64,000 nucleotides of DNA from Metridium senile (Eukaryota > Cnidaria > Anthozoa > Actiniaria > Metridiidae), in NCBI GenBank assembly GCA_949775045.1, contig OX459103.1:6438541-6502540 (forward strand), read 5' to 3'. Every line of letters starts with the position of its first letter. The first letter of the stretch is position 1. The notes beneath the pieces were generated by a model. The model saw only the letters and a list, made by a program, of their open reading frames with translations, did no database searches and was not told where the DNA came from. This document shows positions 36,693 through 48,731 of the stretch, piece after piece. The position numbers and the translations under genes were made by a program.

Positions 36693-39551
36693 ATGCTTTT
36701 AGAAAGTGCTCTTGTAGTTGCCGCTGTGTCGCTGGTCGCCGTCGTATTGATTCGCTTCAAAAAAACACAAAACCTACCACCAGGCCCCAAACCTCTGCCG
36801 CTGCTAGGCAACGCTTTAGATATAGTACCATTCATGCCCGATGTACATTTGGGATTCATGAAGCTTGCAAAGGAGTATGGGGATATATTTACGCTGTATC
36901 TCCAAGGTAATAATGATAACGATGATTATGACTATACTGATGAGCATGATTACTGATGACGTTGGCGATGATATTGATAACTTCGATTCAATGATATGGT
37001 AATGATGATGATGAGGATTATCAGTTATGATTATTATTACGATGCACGATAAAAACATTATGGTAATTGCCACGGTGGTCTTGATGATTAAGTTACCATG
37101 ACGATATACTGAATTATTATGATTGATTATATGACGTTGAAAATAGAGATGATGACTTCACCCGGCACTGCATGAATACAATGATGCTGGTCATATAATG
37201 CTTGATATTGATGACTATATACTAGCTAATGATGATGATTAATTATGATATACACCTATTTCAAAAAACGTTGTCAGAAGACGATCTGCAATCTGCAATC
37301 TGAGTCCAAAATGAATTCAGGAAAATTGCGTAGTGCAAAAACCAGGCCTGGCCCTGTTTTTTTTTTTTTTTTAGCACCTTCAGATTTATATTTACCGTCG
37401 CATATCCGAAGCCAGAAAGTGAACGCAATGAGAAAAAACTGCCGTACCCCAGAATTCATTTCGGTCTCAGATTGCAGATTCAGATCTCCTTCTGACAACG
37501 TTTTTTGAAATAGGTGTATATAATGATGATGACTTCGATTCAATGATGTGGTAATGATGATGATGACTATATATATTCTGACGATGATACAAATGATAAT
37601 AGTAATACCAATGATAACCTAGATGTTCTCCCATATATTTGCAATACGCGGCTATATGTGCCACTGGATAGGGCGTGGCTTTTGGTCTTTGCAACATAGC
37701 GCATCCTGGCACTATCGGGGAATTTACCATGCACTAAAAGAGGATTCATTTGTTTTGATTTGTCTTCATGATAGGGTGTGAGTTTTTGTATTCTTAAGTG
37801 TTTTGAATAGGGTAAGGTTTTTAGAGCTCTGTTGGCACATCCCTATGCAGGAATGAACCACAATGACAGTAATGATATCTTTCCAGACAATGATACCTAT
37901 TATTAAAACGTTCATATCTTCCTTCTGTATTTAGGTGACCGAGTTGTTTTCATTAACTTAACACTGACTATCGTTCATATCTTCCTTCTGTATTTAGGTG
38001 ACCGAGTTGTTGTCATTAACACTGACTATCGTTCATATCTTCCTTCTGTATTTAGGTGACCGAGTTGTTTTCATTAACACTGACTATCGTTCATATCTTC
38101 CTTCTGTATTTAGGTGACCGAGTTGTTTTCATTAACACTGACTATCGTTCATATCTTCCTTCTGTATTTAGGTGACCGAGTTGTTTTCATTAACACTGAC
38201 TATATCGTTCATATCTTCCTCCTGTATTTAGGTGACCGAGTTGTTTTCATTAACACTGACCATCGTTCATATCTTTGTTCTGTATTTAGGTGACCGAGTT
38301 GTTGTCATTAACACCGCATCCATAGCTCGTGAAGCTTTAATCGTAAGAAAAGACGACTTCTCTGGCCGCCCATACTCCTTTGTAGCTGATTTCTTCACCC
38401 GTGGTTCTAAAGACATCGCAATGGGTGACTTCTCACCAACTTTGATCTACCAACGCAAGCTCGTACACAGCGCTTTACGTCTGTACATGCCTTGCGTAGA
38501 AGAAGTCTTATGCAACGAAATACATCATCTTTCAAAACGGTTGAAAGCAGCTAATGGTAACCCTATTGATCCCAAAAACGACCTATTCCTGACGGTTCTA
38601 AACGTGATCTGTAAAATGGTTTTAGGGCAGAGTTATCGGATAGATGATCCTGAGTTTTTAAAAATCGTCGAGTTCAACCAAGTTGGCTTTAGACTGCTAA
38701 GTCCTGTTTCTATGTACAACATGTTCCCATGGTTACTCTACCTGCCAACGCAGACGTCACGTGACTTTTACAGGGTGAGAGATATGCAGAGTGAATTACT
38801 GGACTCTAAATTTTTGCAACACAAGGAGACGTATGATCATAAGATTATCCGGGACTTTACAGATGCGCTGTTGAAGGCTCAAGAGGATCTTAAAGAAGAA
38901 GAAGATAATTTCTTCACCGATGATCATCTTATTATGACGATCAATGATATTTTCTCCGCTGGCTCTGAAACTGTAATTACAACAATTCGCTGGCTCATTG
39001 CCTGCCTGGTAAACTACCCTGACGTCCAAAGCAAAGTACAAGCAGAGATAGACGAGGTTGTTGGTCGGGACCGTCTTCCTGGACTTACCGACCGAGACAA
39101 ACTTCACTACTTGCAAGCTGTTATCACCGAAACACATCGCTTCTGTACAGTCGGACACTTAAGCGTACCGCACAAGACAACATGTGACTCAACTCTTAAA
39201 GGCTACCACATTCCTAAAGACACTGTCGCTATTTTCAATGTATGGGCTATGCACCACGATGAGAGGGAGTGGGAACGACCGTATGAATTCAATCCCAGTC
39301 GTTTCCTTGACTCGGACGGTAAAATGGTTGATGTCGCTGGTATAAAGAGCTATCTGCCATTCGGTGCGGGGAGAAGAGTGTGTAGTGGAGAGGTGTTGGC
39401 AAAGAAAGAGATTTTTCTCGTTGTTTCTAGATTACTTCATGAGTTTTCGTTTATTAATCCCGAGGGGTCACCTCTGCCTAATTTAGTTGGCGATACTGGC
39501 ATTAATCATTATCCTAAACCGTTCCAAGTAAGAGTTCTAGAGCGATATTAA
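36693..39551 (+). CDS. Cytochrome P450, clan 2 (CYP17/CYP1-like), two exons
   Basis: Exon 1 is 36693-36906, exon 2 is 38290-39551 (phase-1 intron splitting Gly72); together 491 residues. N-terminal anchor MLLESALVVAAVSLVAVVLI, proline hinge PPGPKPLPLLGN, then after the splice GDRVVVINTASIAREAL, collinear with GERTVVINSASIAREAF of the P450 at 20113. The I-helix motif FSAGSETV is at 293-300 (the usual second Thr is Val), ExxR as ETHR at 352-355, FNPSRF near 403, haem loop FGAGRRVCSG at 429-438 with Cys436. The open frame starting at 38232 is not a real start: it reads through a copied splice acceptor. The enzyme is expected in the endoplasmic reticulum membrane; substrate unknown. The intron holds a foldback MITE and the acceptor array, which may affect splicing efficiency. 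Confidence 0.94.
37252..37517. mobile_element. TACACCTATTTCA foldback element B, in the P450 intron
   Basis: Termini TACACCTATTTCAAAAAACG and complement, flanked by TA on both sides. Private inverted arm: AATCTGCAATCTGAG and AATGAATTC. Confidence 0.88.
37912..38311 (+). repeat. Seven-fold tandem copy of the P450 splice acceptor and exon-2 start
   Basis: A 58-bp unit (one copy 60, one 63) contains the pyrimidine tract, TGTATTTAG acceptor and about 24 bp of exon 2 (GTGACCGAGTTGTTTTCATT). AG dinucleotides end at 37934, 37997, 38055, 38113, 38171, 38231 and 38289. Only the last is followed by the rest of exon 2. Because 58 is not a multiple of three, using an upstream acceptor leads to an in-frame TGA at a later unit. 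Confidence 0.95.
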
Positions 39552-39609
39552 GCGTTAAATAACAGCAATACTAACCTTTAAATAACCGCATTATTAACAT
39601 TTAATTATA

Positions 39610-39783
39610 CAGTGGAACCTCATTAATCCGGCCAAAGTGGCCGTATTAACGGGGTAGCCGTATTAAGCGGGTAAATTTTATAGAAAATGTATGGGCATGC
39701 ATTTCGTCGGGACCTAAAAACTGGCCGCAATAACGGGGTGGCCGGCCGTATTAAGCGGGTGGCCGTAAGGCGGGGTTCCACTG
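39610..39783. mobile_element. pogo/Tigger-like MITE, TA target site
   Basis: Ends CAGTGGAACCTC and GGGGTTCCACTG with TA on each side. Internal GGCCGTATTAACGGGG motifs recur. It begins 58 bp after the P450 stop codon. Confidence 0.82.
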
Positions 39784-40025
39784 TACATATAAACGTATCA
39801 ACAGCTGAAATATAACCGAAAGGTAACAGAAAGAAATTTGTAACACCTTAAAAATGTTAACTTATTAAAGTAAATAATTAAAGTAAAGTTAAGCTAGTTG
39901 ACATTTTGTACGGTGTTACAAATTTCTATTCATTCAATGACTGTTATCGCCAGGATAAAACCGCTTAGACTTAATTTTACGTACCCTAAGTTCTATTATG
40001 TTAACTGAAAAGTCAAAATGCAATC

Positions 40026-40312
40026 TACATCTATTTCAAAAATCGTTGTCGCAGCCGAAGCTACAGTCCTCACTCTAAAACTTGCAAAGGATGTCGGCAA
40101 TATGTGATTTATTACGCGCTTTTGAAATAGATATTTGTTTCATCATTTTAAAAACTGCAAAACTTGTTATGTTCATATAACATAAACACGTACAACCAAA
40201 ATATGCTATGAATACAACGATAACAAGAGTAGAAATACCAACATCCTTTGCAGGCTTCAGAGTATGGACTGTAGCTTTGATTGCGACAACGATTATTGAA
40301 ATAGGTGTATGT
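40026..40312. mobile_element. TACACCTATTTCA foldback element C
   Basis: Family termini (left degraded to TACATCTATTTCA) with private inverted arm AAGCTACAGTCC and TTGCAAAGGATGT. Confidence 0.82.
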
Positions 40313-40403
40313 AAAGTATAAGCTGTTTAAAGACTACAATATTTACGTTAAATAATTGCAATATATCTATGCTACTTCTATAAATAAACGCAACATTAAG
40401 TCA

Positions 40404-40756
40404 TTAACCAAGGGCACTAGAACCGCCAATACGATGTTGGATTTTAAAGTTACTTTCATTGAAGTTTGAATAAAATATACGTTATTCGCGTTTACTTATC
40501 TTTGCGTAGTCTTTCTTTGCTGTTTTGCTGTAGTTTTGTATGATTTATATCAGTTTGTTTATCAATTGCAACGGTTTCTCTGTACCTGGTACTCAGTGTA
40601 CATTAGACGTATTGTGTAACCACGCGATATCCGTTACGTCAGTAATTCCTTGCTGGACTGCGCAAAGATAAATAAACGCGAATAACGTATATTTTATTCA
40701 AAATTCAATGAAAGTAACTTTTTTGGCGATTTTGGTGCCCTTGATTAACCGTTGAA
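40404..40756. mobile_element. Foldback element, ends CAAGGGCAC
   Basis: Arms AACCAAGGGCAC...AAGTTACTTTCATTGAA...AAAATATACGTTATTCGCG return inverted; arm length about 100 bp. Confidence 0.85.
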
Positions 40757-41641
40757 AAACGTACTTCTTGCTAGCCGATAAGCCAATTAGAAGCATTTTT
40801 GTCGCATCGCCAACAGTTCCAAGATGGCGTCGTTCGAGAGAGTTCTTTCCCGTGTTAACTTTCTATAAATATGTCCTTAACATAGCTTTACATTACAAAA
40901 TGCTATGTAACATGGATAACAAAAGCTCTAGTATCAGCATTAAAAAAAGAATAAAAACAAAACGAAAATGCCTAAAAGTAAGCGAAATCGTTGCTTTCTC
41001 CAGGCGTCATTTTGGAACTGTTCGTTTTGACAAACAATCCTTTGCGCGCTTCGAAGCGACATCACCTGGAACTCTTTTCGCTTATTCGAGTAAATACGGT
41101 TATCTTGGGTTAGTTCAAATTCTGGTTTACCTTCAGCAGCCGTAGAGGGAGCATTAAATCAGATATAAAAAGTGGCTAGTTGTGACTGTAAGTTTTAAGT
41201 AAATTTATAGAACTATTGTAGACTAAGTCAAAACTATACGTTAATGTATTTTATAACGGAAACTATTTAATATTTATAGCTAGAAGTCTTTTAAGATATA
41301 TTTACTTATAATCGCAGAAAGTCTAATCTTAAAGTGCACCTACTACCCATGGGTTATTAGTTTTAACTGTTTCCTATGAGTATTTTAAAACGTTGTGAGG
41401 TATGCGATTGCATTGCATGGATCGCATAAGAAAGCACAGGCAGCCCATATGTGTGAGGGGGGGGGGAGGTGGGGGTATTTAAAAGGCAAATTACGGCACA
41501 AACCGCTTCGATATCAACATATCAATGCATGCGCATGTAGTGTTTAGTAATCTATTAGGCAAAAGATCGCTAATAGACCTAATAATTAATTGATTTTTTT
41601 TATAAATTTAAAAAAAAGCTTGAACCATAAAAAAAACACTA

Positions 41642-41776
41642 GAGTGATTTACATGTGAAATACATGTTAGCGTATTAAGTTCTATTACCCTCTAATTCTT
41701 TTGTTTTCTTTTGTTTGGTTCTGGCTAATACTATTTAATAAGTAACTTTTGTTTCACGGGTTTATGAAAACCACTC
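41642..41776. mobile_element. GAGTGGTTTTCAT MITE, short copy, TA target site
   Basis: Ends GAGTGATTTACATGTGAAA and TTTCACGGGTTTATGAAAAC followed by CACTC, flanked by TA. Same family as 56269-56448. Confidence 0.75.
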
Positions 41777-41908
41777 TAATTATGAATCATATAGAACTAA
41801 ATAGTGTTATCTCTATTGTTGCTAGCCTGATTTCCAGAAGGGCCTGGGTCCTACGCTGTCGTTTCCTTCCCAAGTGATAGCGTAAGACCCAGGGCGTTGT
41901 CATATTAA

Positions 41909-42131
41909 GGCCCGGGCAAACGGTTTCAACATTTGCTTCAACATCCGTTCGATTTTGTTGAATGGCAATGTTTAAACGCTTTTAAACTCTTTCAATATCA
42001 ATTCAACATCGATTCAACAAGTTTCAACAATGTTAGCTAATAATGTTGAGAGAGTTTAAAAGCGTTTAAAGATTTCCATTCAACAAAATCGAACGGATGT
42101 TGAAGCAAATGTTGAAACCGTTTGCCCGGGC
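41909..42131. mobile_element. Foldback element, ends GCCCGGGCAAACGG
   Basis: Arms GCCCGGGCAAACGGTTTCAA...CATCCGTTCGATTTTGTTGA and exact complement; centre GTTTCAACAATG. About 60-bp arms with very few mismatches, so probably a young insertion. Confidence 0.85.
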
Positions 42132-42984
42132 ATTTAGTTCAGTTTTATTTGTAGTATTACTGAATTAGTGCACGCTTTTAGTGTTTGTGCTTTCTTTTAA
42201 CATTAATGTATTTAGTTTTAGTTAAATACTTTTAGTGAAATGAAATAAATACAATTTTTAGATTGTTATTTCGTTATTGTTATTTATTTATTGTTTTCTT
42301 TGTTTGTTTGTCTATCGGTCTGTCTGTCTGTCTGTTTGTTTGTTTGCATGTATACATCCTATATATGCAAAAAGAGCAAGGGATTGGGACGAGCAACACG
42401 AAACACCATGAACAATAAAATATTTCAACAATATTTTTTCCCTTACACGAAAGAGCATTAAGTTAGTAATTTTGTAGAGTTCTGTTGTCAAATATTGAAT
42501 CACTTCAGAGTTATCAGCATACTGTTGACCAGTTTAGGTTACTACATTGAAATTTTGTAATATCACTAATATCGATGTGCTCTTTCAATTCTAATAAAAG
42601 CAATGGAGTCTGTACTGATTAAGTAAGGAAATTGCCTTTTTGCATATAGTGTTACTGTGTGCTTGTTTGCTTGCTCGTCTGTTCTAAAATTGTTCTTTTG
42701 TTTTTGGTGATTTTTGTTTGTTTGATTGATTGTTGTTTGCTCCAGTAGCATGGGGTTTGTTTAATTTGTCTGGCTGGTTGTTTATTTTTTTCGTGTGTTT
42801 CTTTAATCACTTAAATTTGTCTCTTTTCCACTTATTAATTTGTTGTGTTACTGTGTACGTGTTTTTTCTTCTCTTCTGTGAATTCTTACCCTCCCCTCCC
42901 GTAGTACAGAAATTTGATATGTTTTGTTTTGATATGATTGTCACCGGTTGTCACGCAATGACGCTTTGGTCTGGTGACTCCACA

Positions 42985-45900
42985 ATGGCTGCTTTTCAAA
43001 AGCATCACGAAATCGTTGACGGCCATATTCGTAAGTAAAACTCCTTTTATTTAATGCAGCAAAACACTGAAACCATGAAATATAAATACCAAAATAGTTA
43101 CTATCTAATAGTTTCGATTGATTATCGATTTAGTCACTATATTAGATCACTCAAACATGAAGTACATTGGAAGGAAACCTTGTTTACAAATTCATTTCTT
43201 TTTGATAGTGACTTTATATTAGCCAGTTAATTACGAGATAATATTATGCAGTATTTATATCATGGATAAATTGTTTTTGATTCTATCTGAGTTATTATTT
43301 CGTAGTTTCTTGCACACATCAGTACATATGTCAAAGCGTTTTCCGACTTCCGATCACACGACGCGTTTAAAATATTTTTTTTTAGCTTTCTGGAGGTGTA
43401 AACAAAACAAAACTACTTGTACCAGAATAAGTAAACAAAACAACGCTTAACAGCAAGAATCGGAGTCAAAAGATATTTTCTTTGTGAAGATATGAATAAA
43501 GATTAAAATGATTGTTTACTTCGATGTTCCGCCATTGGTCGTGTGGAGATGTTACATGGGCTTCCTGTGGTATCTGATCGCGTTTGGATGTTTTTTATAT
43601 AAAAGAGTTTTATTTCTATTGTTATTCACATGTCATAAGTATTTGCTAAGCTTGCTAAGTTGTCAGTGTGAATGAGTCATTGTGATGATCACCACCAACT
43701 ATCAACACAATTACTATCATCATCATTATTACCATTATCATTACCATCACCTTCATTTGTAGCATTATCATCATCAACATCATCATAATTACCACCATCA
43801 TCATTATTACCATCGCCATCATTATCCCCATCCCCATCATCATCATCATTACCACCACTATCACCATCATTAGTAGCATTATCATCATCATCATCATCAT
43901 TACCATCATCATCATTATTACCATTACCATATCATTGTCATCATTATCATCATCATCGTCATTATAATTACCATCATCATTATTACTATTAATTGACATA
44001 TTATTAATTGTCATCATGCATTATCATTATCATCATCATATATTATTACTGTATAATCATCACCACCTATCATTCTTATCATTATAACAGATCTGTGGGA
44101 TAATAAGAACTACCATTACCCATGGCCAACCCAAGACCTAGTCAGGATCTATCGACCATTTCACATAGAGGACTTAGAAAAGGCCTTGGAGTCCAGCCCA
44201 GTCAGAAAAGCTGTTTTTGTTCAAGTCAATCAAAACTATACAGAAACTGGTCAGTCAGAAAACATTGAGAAACAATCTAACATGCACCAACATCAGCAGT
44301 CTTTCTCAAGAATGCAACCCCCGGGGGGGTGGGATGGGGGGGGGGGGGTGTACTCCCTTTGTCCAAGTGGTAGGGGTGATCGGTGTACCTTTTAGGGTCC
44401 TTTTAGGGTTCTGGCTCAAAAATCAGTTACGTAACATGATTTTGTACCTGTGAGAGTCATTTTTACTCTGTTTTGTTGCTTTTTTGGTGGGGTATAGAAA
44501 TCGACAAGGCTTTATCAGTTATTTTTATCTGTGCATACCTTTTAGGGGTCGTTTTCAAAACCTCCGCCGATCACCCCTACCACTTGGACAAAGGGAGTAC
44601 CCCTTTGACCCAGGGCAAAGGCACATACAATCACAATGGGCCTTTATCACACAACGGCCATGTTTATTCCCATGAGAGCGAAAACCTTTGTTTGGAACGT
44701 TCTGAAACACATGAAAGGGAGGTCCAGGGGACCCAAGGGATTCAAAACCTATTGTTTCAACCAATATGGCGGCCCGTGATAAAAGCGAATTCACCATCAT
44801 ATCTCTTATAATTACACCCATGTTCAAACCATTTAAACTGATCAGTCACTAATAACATCAAAGGTCTTTCTCAAGACTACACATGGGGGGCCGGTTGTAC
44901 AAAGGGTGGATAAAGTTATTCACAGATAAAAGTTATCCACTGCATAGGTTTTTTATAGATCAATACAATACAATACAATACTTTTTATTTACATTCTTTT
45001 ACATTTTTAAATACTTATGTTCTAATTACAAATTAATTGTTTAATTACATTTTTCTTTTCTCATATTTTTGTTATTACTAAATTTTTGGAATGTCAGTGT
45101 CTTAGTTTTCGAGTTAGACACTGTCATTTATAATTGTTTTATCAAGAGCGGTACAAAAATATGTTGATTATGAAATATATGAAATAATATGAAATAATAC
45201 GAACAAATAAATAAATAAATATAGCCATATGTAAAGCAACTAATCTAGATTATATATTTATAATTGTATTTATAATATTTATATCATATATCATATATAA
45301 TCATATCCACTGGATAAGGATTTATCCGGTGGATAGTACTATTCACAATTCATACAACCGGCCCCAGATGGTCACAATTCACCATCATTGCTTAGCACAC
45401 ATCACTCCTCACATGTTAATTTTGATGGAGGTTAAGGAAAACTGGATAAGATGGAGAAAGACCCTCCGGCGTGGCATGAGAGAGAACAACACATCAAACA
45501 AGCTCTATTCACTTGACAGAAGATGGTGACACTTCACCTCATGATACACCTGCAGTGTTCAAACTCTACTCAAACATACCAAATTCCAACACTTCAAATT
45601 ATGGGGACAGTGCTTATTCAATCTCAACTATGTTACTCACTGTCTTATCACATAATTAAGAAGTACAATAATTTCCAATGATTTATTGATTGATTTGTGT
45701 AAGAGCATTGAGCTTAAATGGAAACTAGCGAGTAAACTAGTATAGGCTGCGTCGGTGTTTGATATAGACGATAGGTAATATATATAATGACATTTGTAAC
45801 ACCGTAAAAAAATGTTGCTGACGTTTCGAGCTTTAGCCTTTCGTCAGAGTAAAAGATGGAGGGCTAAAGCTCGAAACGTCAGTAAAGTTAAGTCAACATT

Positions 45901-48731
45901 TTTTACAGTGTTACAAATTTCATTATACTATTATTAAACATCATTCACTAACATCAGCAATCTTTGTCAAGATGTGCAATAATCATCCAGACCATTATAA
46001 TTCATTGATTATGCAAATGTGATTCTTTGTTTTAAAATTATGCAGATGTGATTCTTGACCAAGCAAGAGACAATAAGACTATTGTGTGTGTCATTGGTTG
46101 GGTGGACCTACAAGATCCTCAGGTAGGAAACAGTGAAACTGAACCTATCAACCCCCTGTACCTTCAACCATGATATAATGTTTTGTACTCTGACAAAGGG
46201 CTAAAGCCTTAGTAATGATTATAATAGTGATGGTTATCTTATTGATTTTGTATTTAAACATACAGTTAAAATATATCTGTATATACACCTAATTGCAAGA
46301 ACGTTGTCCTGGTTTTTGTAATTTAGTGGAAAAGGAATTATGATTAAACGACAAAAGAAGATCACTCAAGCTGAACTCTTTTTTTAAGAAAGAGTAACCT
46401 CCTTGCTGTGCATAATTATTCATATCATACCCAGCCTCATTCAATAATTGCTTATAATTCATATTTTTATCAGTTGGAAAGTGTTCTTGACAAGTACATG
46501 AAACATCCAAAGTTCAAAGGTGTTCGTCACATAGTAGAAGGTGAATCTGATGATAACTGGTTGGGATGCACCGAAGTTCTTAGAGGATTAGGTAAGTACA
46601 ATGTCTAAAAACAAACTTTGTCCCAATCAATCTCAACACCCATTTTCAATCCCTGATTGTGTGCTAGTATAAGCCAGTTACAGTTTGAGGGTGGTTATAC
46701 TGCCAGGGTTTGTCACATCCTCAGTAGTTTTCAGTTTTGCGTTTGTCTCATGCTGCCGGCGCTGGTTAGTGAGTGCAGTGTGTGCTAGTATAAGCCAGTT
46801 ACTAAAAGTGGCCAGGGCCACTATATTATCACTATATCAATATATTACCAGATATCAATATATTTGCACACATTTTGAACTGCTGAACAGTTGGACATGT
46901 TCGTTAGTTTGTATCTGCAAATCCTTAGACCTCCATGTCTCTCGGATAAGGACGTCAAACTAGAGGTCTCTTCTCTCCACCCACACACACTGTACATGCA
47001 GGAGGGACTTGAAAGAATTTAACCCACACCCCTCGTCAACTAAGAGAGCTCACCATGGTCTGGGGCGTATATCCTCAGTGATAGCCATGTGCAACTTTTA
47101 TTATGTTTATAGATTAAAGATTTATTTATTGTCCGCTTTGATTTCAGGTTTTCTTGAAAAGAAAGGACTCACATACGATCTATTGATTAGGTAGGAAAAC
47201 GATTTGTTTTTTTTAATTTGACAATAACAAGTAATGAATACTTGAATTCTGAGTAATTTTAAATAATACAGTGTGATTTATTCTATCTCAGGCAAAGACA
47301 CTTCAAGCTTGCTTGCGATATTGTGCAAAAGTTCCCAAAGTATGTTGTAATTACATATAGTTGACTCCTTGGTAATAAATAAATAAAATAAATCACTTTA
47401 GACTGGACACGTGTGCCCTACTAATGGGGGAGAATCAGACACAGAATCACTACCTCTACGTTTAATTATTTTGCACACAATTCAGCTCACATGTTCATTT
47501 TTGCTGAGGGAGGAAAACCGGATAACCCGGAGAAAAACCCTTGTGACATATGAGAAGAGAACACATCAAACAAACTCAAATCACATATAATCCATGTCCG
47601 AGCCGGGACTCGAACCTGGACCACAGCGGTAAGAGGCCAGTGTTCTCGCCGCCAGGCCACCCATGCCACCCATAATAGCTACTAATACTGCATGTTCGTG
47701 TCAGACAAAAACATCACACAGCTATACACACATATTATCATAAACTTGTTAGAGAAGTTATTCCAAAAACTTGTGCTTTGTGTTTTATAAGGGTTTCCAA
47801 TAAAATACTTGAAAACAATTAAAGCAAAACAAAAAAACAAAAAAAAGATTTCTGTCTTTTTTTTTGTCGGTCTATTTATCGTTGTTATTTCATGTTATAT
47901 ATGCATTCTTCTCTACTATTTATTACAATTCCTTTGTTTTAGGCTCACGTTTGTAGTGGATCACATAGCAAAGCCTGATATCAAAGGAGGTAAAGGTGTC
48001 GATGAATGGAAAGAAGGAATTGCTGAGTTGGCAAAGAACAAGAATGTATATTGTAAACTGTAAGTATGAGTTGGTGTATAGTAACTTTCTTCCTGTAACA
48101 TTAAATTGGCTTATGGCGGTTTCTTTCTCCTTTTCTTTCTTGTCTTCTTCGTTCCTTTGATCATTCCTTGTTTCCATCATCCCTCCAACCCTCCCTCTCT
48201 CCCTCCCGTCCTTCCTTCCTTTCTCCCTTAATCTATTCCTTCCTTCTTCTTTCCTTCCTTTCTTTCTTCCGTTAATAATTACCATTTACGTTATTCTATG
48301 ATAGCTCAGGGATAGTTACTGAAGCTGATCACGATGCGTGGACAGTAGATGACATTAAACCTTTTATCAAGGTAAGTTCACAATGTAATTCAGTATACTT
48401 ATAGCCAGAACAATTCGAGACACAAAAAGAACTGTATACATATGAATATAAATGCAACAAATTAAATCCTTCATGTCCTTCATCAACCATGTATGAAGAG
48501 CTGTATATCTCAACTTTACTGACTCGCCCTCTCTTCTTGCAGCACGTGGTAGCAGTATTCGGGGTAGAGAGATGTTTCTATGGCTCTGATTGGCCAGTTT
48601 GTTATTTAGCTACGTCATCGTATGACAAAGTTTATCAAGCGTGTCTCGACGCTCTGTCAGACCTCAGCGATGATGAGAAGACTGCAATATTCTGTACAAA
48701 TGTAGTAAAAATATACAAAATATATAGCTAA
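42985..48731 (+). CDS. Amidohydrolase (amidohydrolase-2 fold, sugar-lactonase/dicarboxylate-hydrolase type), nine exons
   Basis: Exons 42985-43030, 44091-44249, 46046-46122, 46474-46591, 47148-47190, 47292-47339, 47943-48059, 48305-48371, 48543-48731 join in phase to 287 residues and a stop. Metal-site features of this TIM-barrel superfamily are present: DGHIH at 12-16 (HxH), GVRH with His113, VVDHIAKP with His171, and YGSDWPV with Asp241 near the C-terminus. The overall layout (IVDGHIHLWD, VIGWVDL, GSDWPVC) is that of COG3618 proteins such as L-fuconolactonase and 2-pyrone-4,6-dicarboxylate hydrolase, so it should hydrolyse a sugar lactone or related cyclic ester in the cytosol. No signal peptide. 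An upstream in-frame ATG (about 42920) would add residues without homology, so MAAFQKHHE is taken as the start. Intron 1 carries a CAT microsatellite; intron 2 two MITEs. Family firm, substrate open. Confidence 0.93.
43690..44060. repeat. CAT trinucleotide satellite in amidohydrolase intron 1
   Basis: Imperfect CATCAT/CATTAT/CACCAT repeat ending about 30 bp before the exon-2 acceptor. Confidence 0.95.
44348..44603. mobile_element. TACTCCCTTTGTCC MITE, intact copy
   Basis: Arms TACTCCCTTTGTCCAAGTGG...TAGGGGTGATCGG and exact complement at 44567-44602. Inside are two ACCTTTTAGGG motifs. It sits in amidohydrolase intron 2, beside a G-rich run at 44322-44348. Confidence 0.88.
44887..45366. mobile_element. 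GGGGCCGGTTGTA MITE
   Basis: The left end GGGGCCGGTTGTACAAA and the right end TTCATACAACCGGCCCC; inner arms GTGGATAAAG and TATCCACTGGATAAGG. The centre holds a short ATACA microsatellite and an AT-rich stretch. In amidohydrolase intron 2. Confidence 0.8.
45385..45560 (-). mobile_element. Degraded S1 SINE body
   Basis: CTCACATGTTAATTTTGATGG, AAAACTGGATAA, GGCATGAGAGAGAACAACAC follow the S1 body order; the tRNA head is lost. Confidence 0.6.
45716..45935. repeat. ACGAAGGGCTAAA family, inverted pair
   Basis: A full minus-strand copy (GAAACTAGCGAGTAAAC to TTAGCCTTTCGTCAGAG) is followed directly by a partial plus-strand copy (GAGGGCTAAAGCTCGAAACG), making a palindrome. Confidence 0.85.
47424..47672 (-). 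mobile_element. tRNA-derived SINE (family S1), best copy
   Basis: On the minus strand: TGGGTGGCCTGGCGGCGAGA (tRNA-like head with A-box), GGTTCGAGTCCCGGC (B-box), body with AAGGGTTTTTCTCCGGGTTA and TCCGGTTTTCCTCCCTCAGC, tail CACTACCTC reversed. Lies in amidohydrolase intron 6. Confidence 0.87.

Larger units (their letters stand above)
39784..42984. other. Intergenic interval with MITEs, no gene seen
   Basis: Besides the elements listed separately, 39828-39930 has a broken ACGAAGGGC-family tail, and 40760-41100 resembles 1174-1410 (CAACAGTTCCAAGATGGCGT, TTCGAGAGAG, ACAAACAATC), a dispersed non-coding repeat. Confidence 0.6.

Noticed and set aside
38232..38291. Start codon at 38232 giving a 439-residue P450
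   Set aside because: This Met and the next 20 residues are translated from a copied intron end; the true N-terminus with anchor and proline hinge is at 36693-36906.
37912..38311. CRISPR-like direct repeats
   Set aside because: Units are contiguous with no unique spacers, and each is a copy of a splice site in a eukaryotic gene.
40768..41145. 125-residue open frame
   Set aside because: The DNA resembles the dispersed non-coding repeat at 1174-1410, where the frame is not kept; no domain, no splice support.
48061..48285. Arg/Lys/Glu-rich minus-strand frame in amidohydrolase intron 7
   Set aside because: Pyrimidine-rich intron read backwards.
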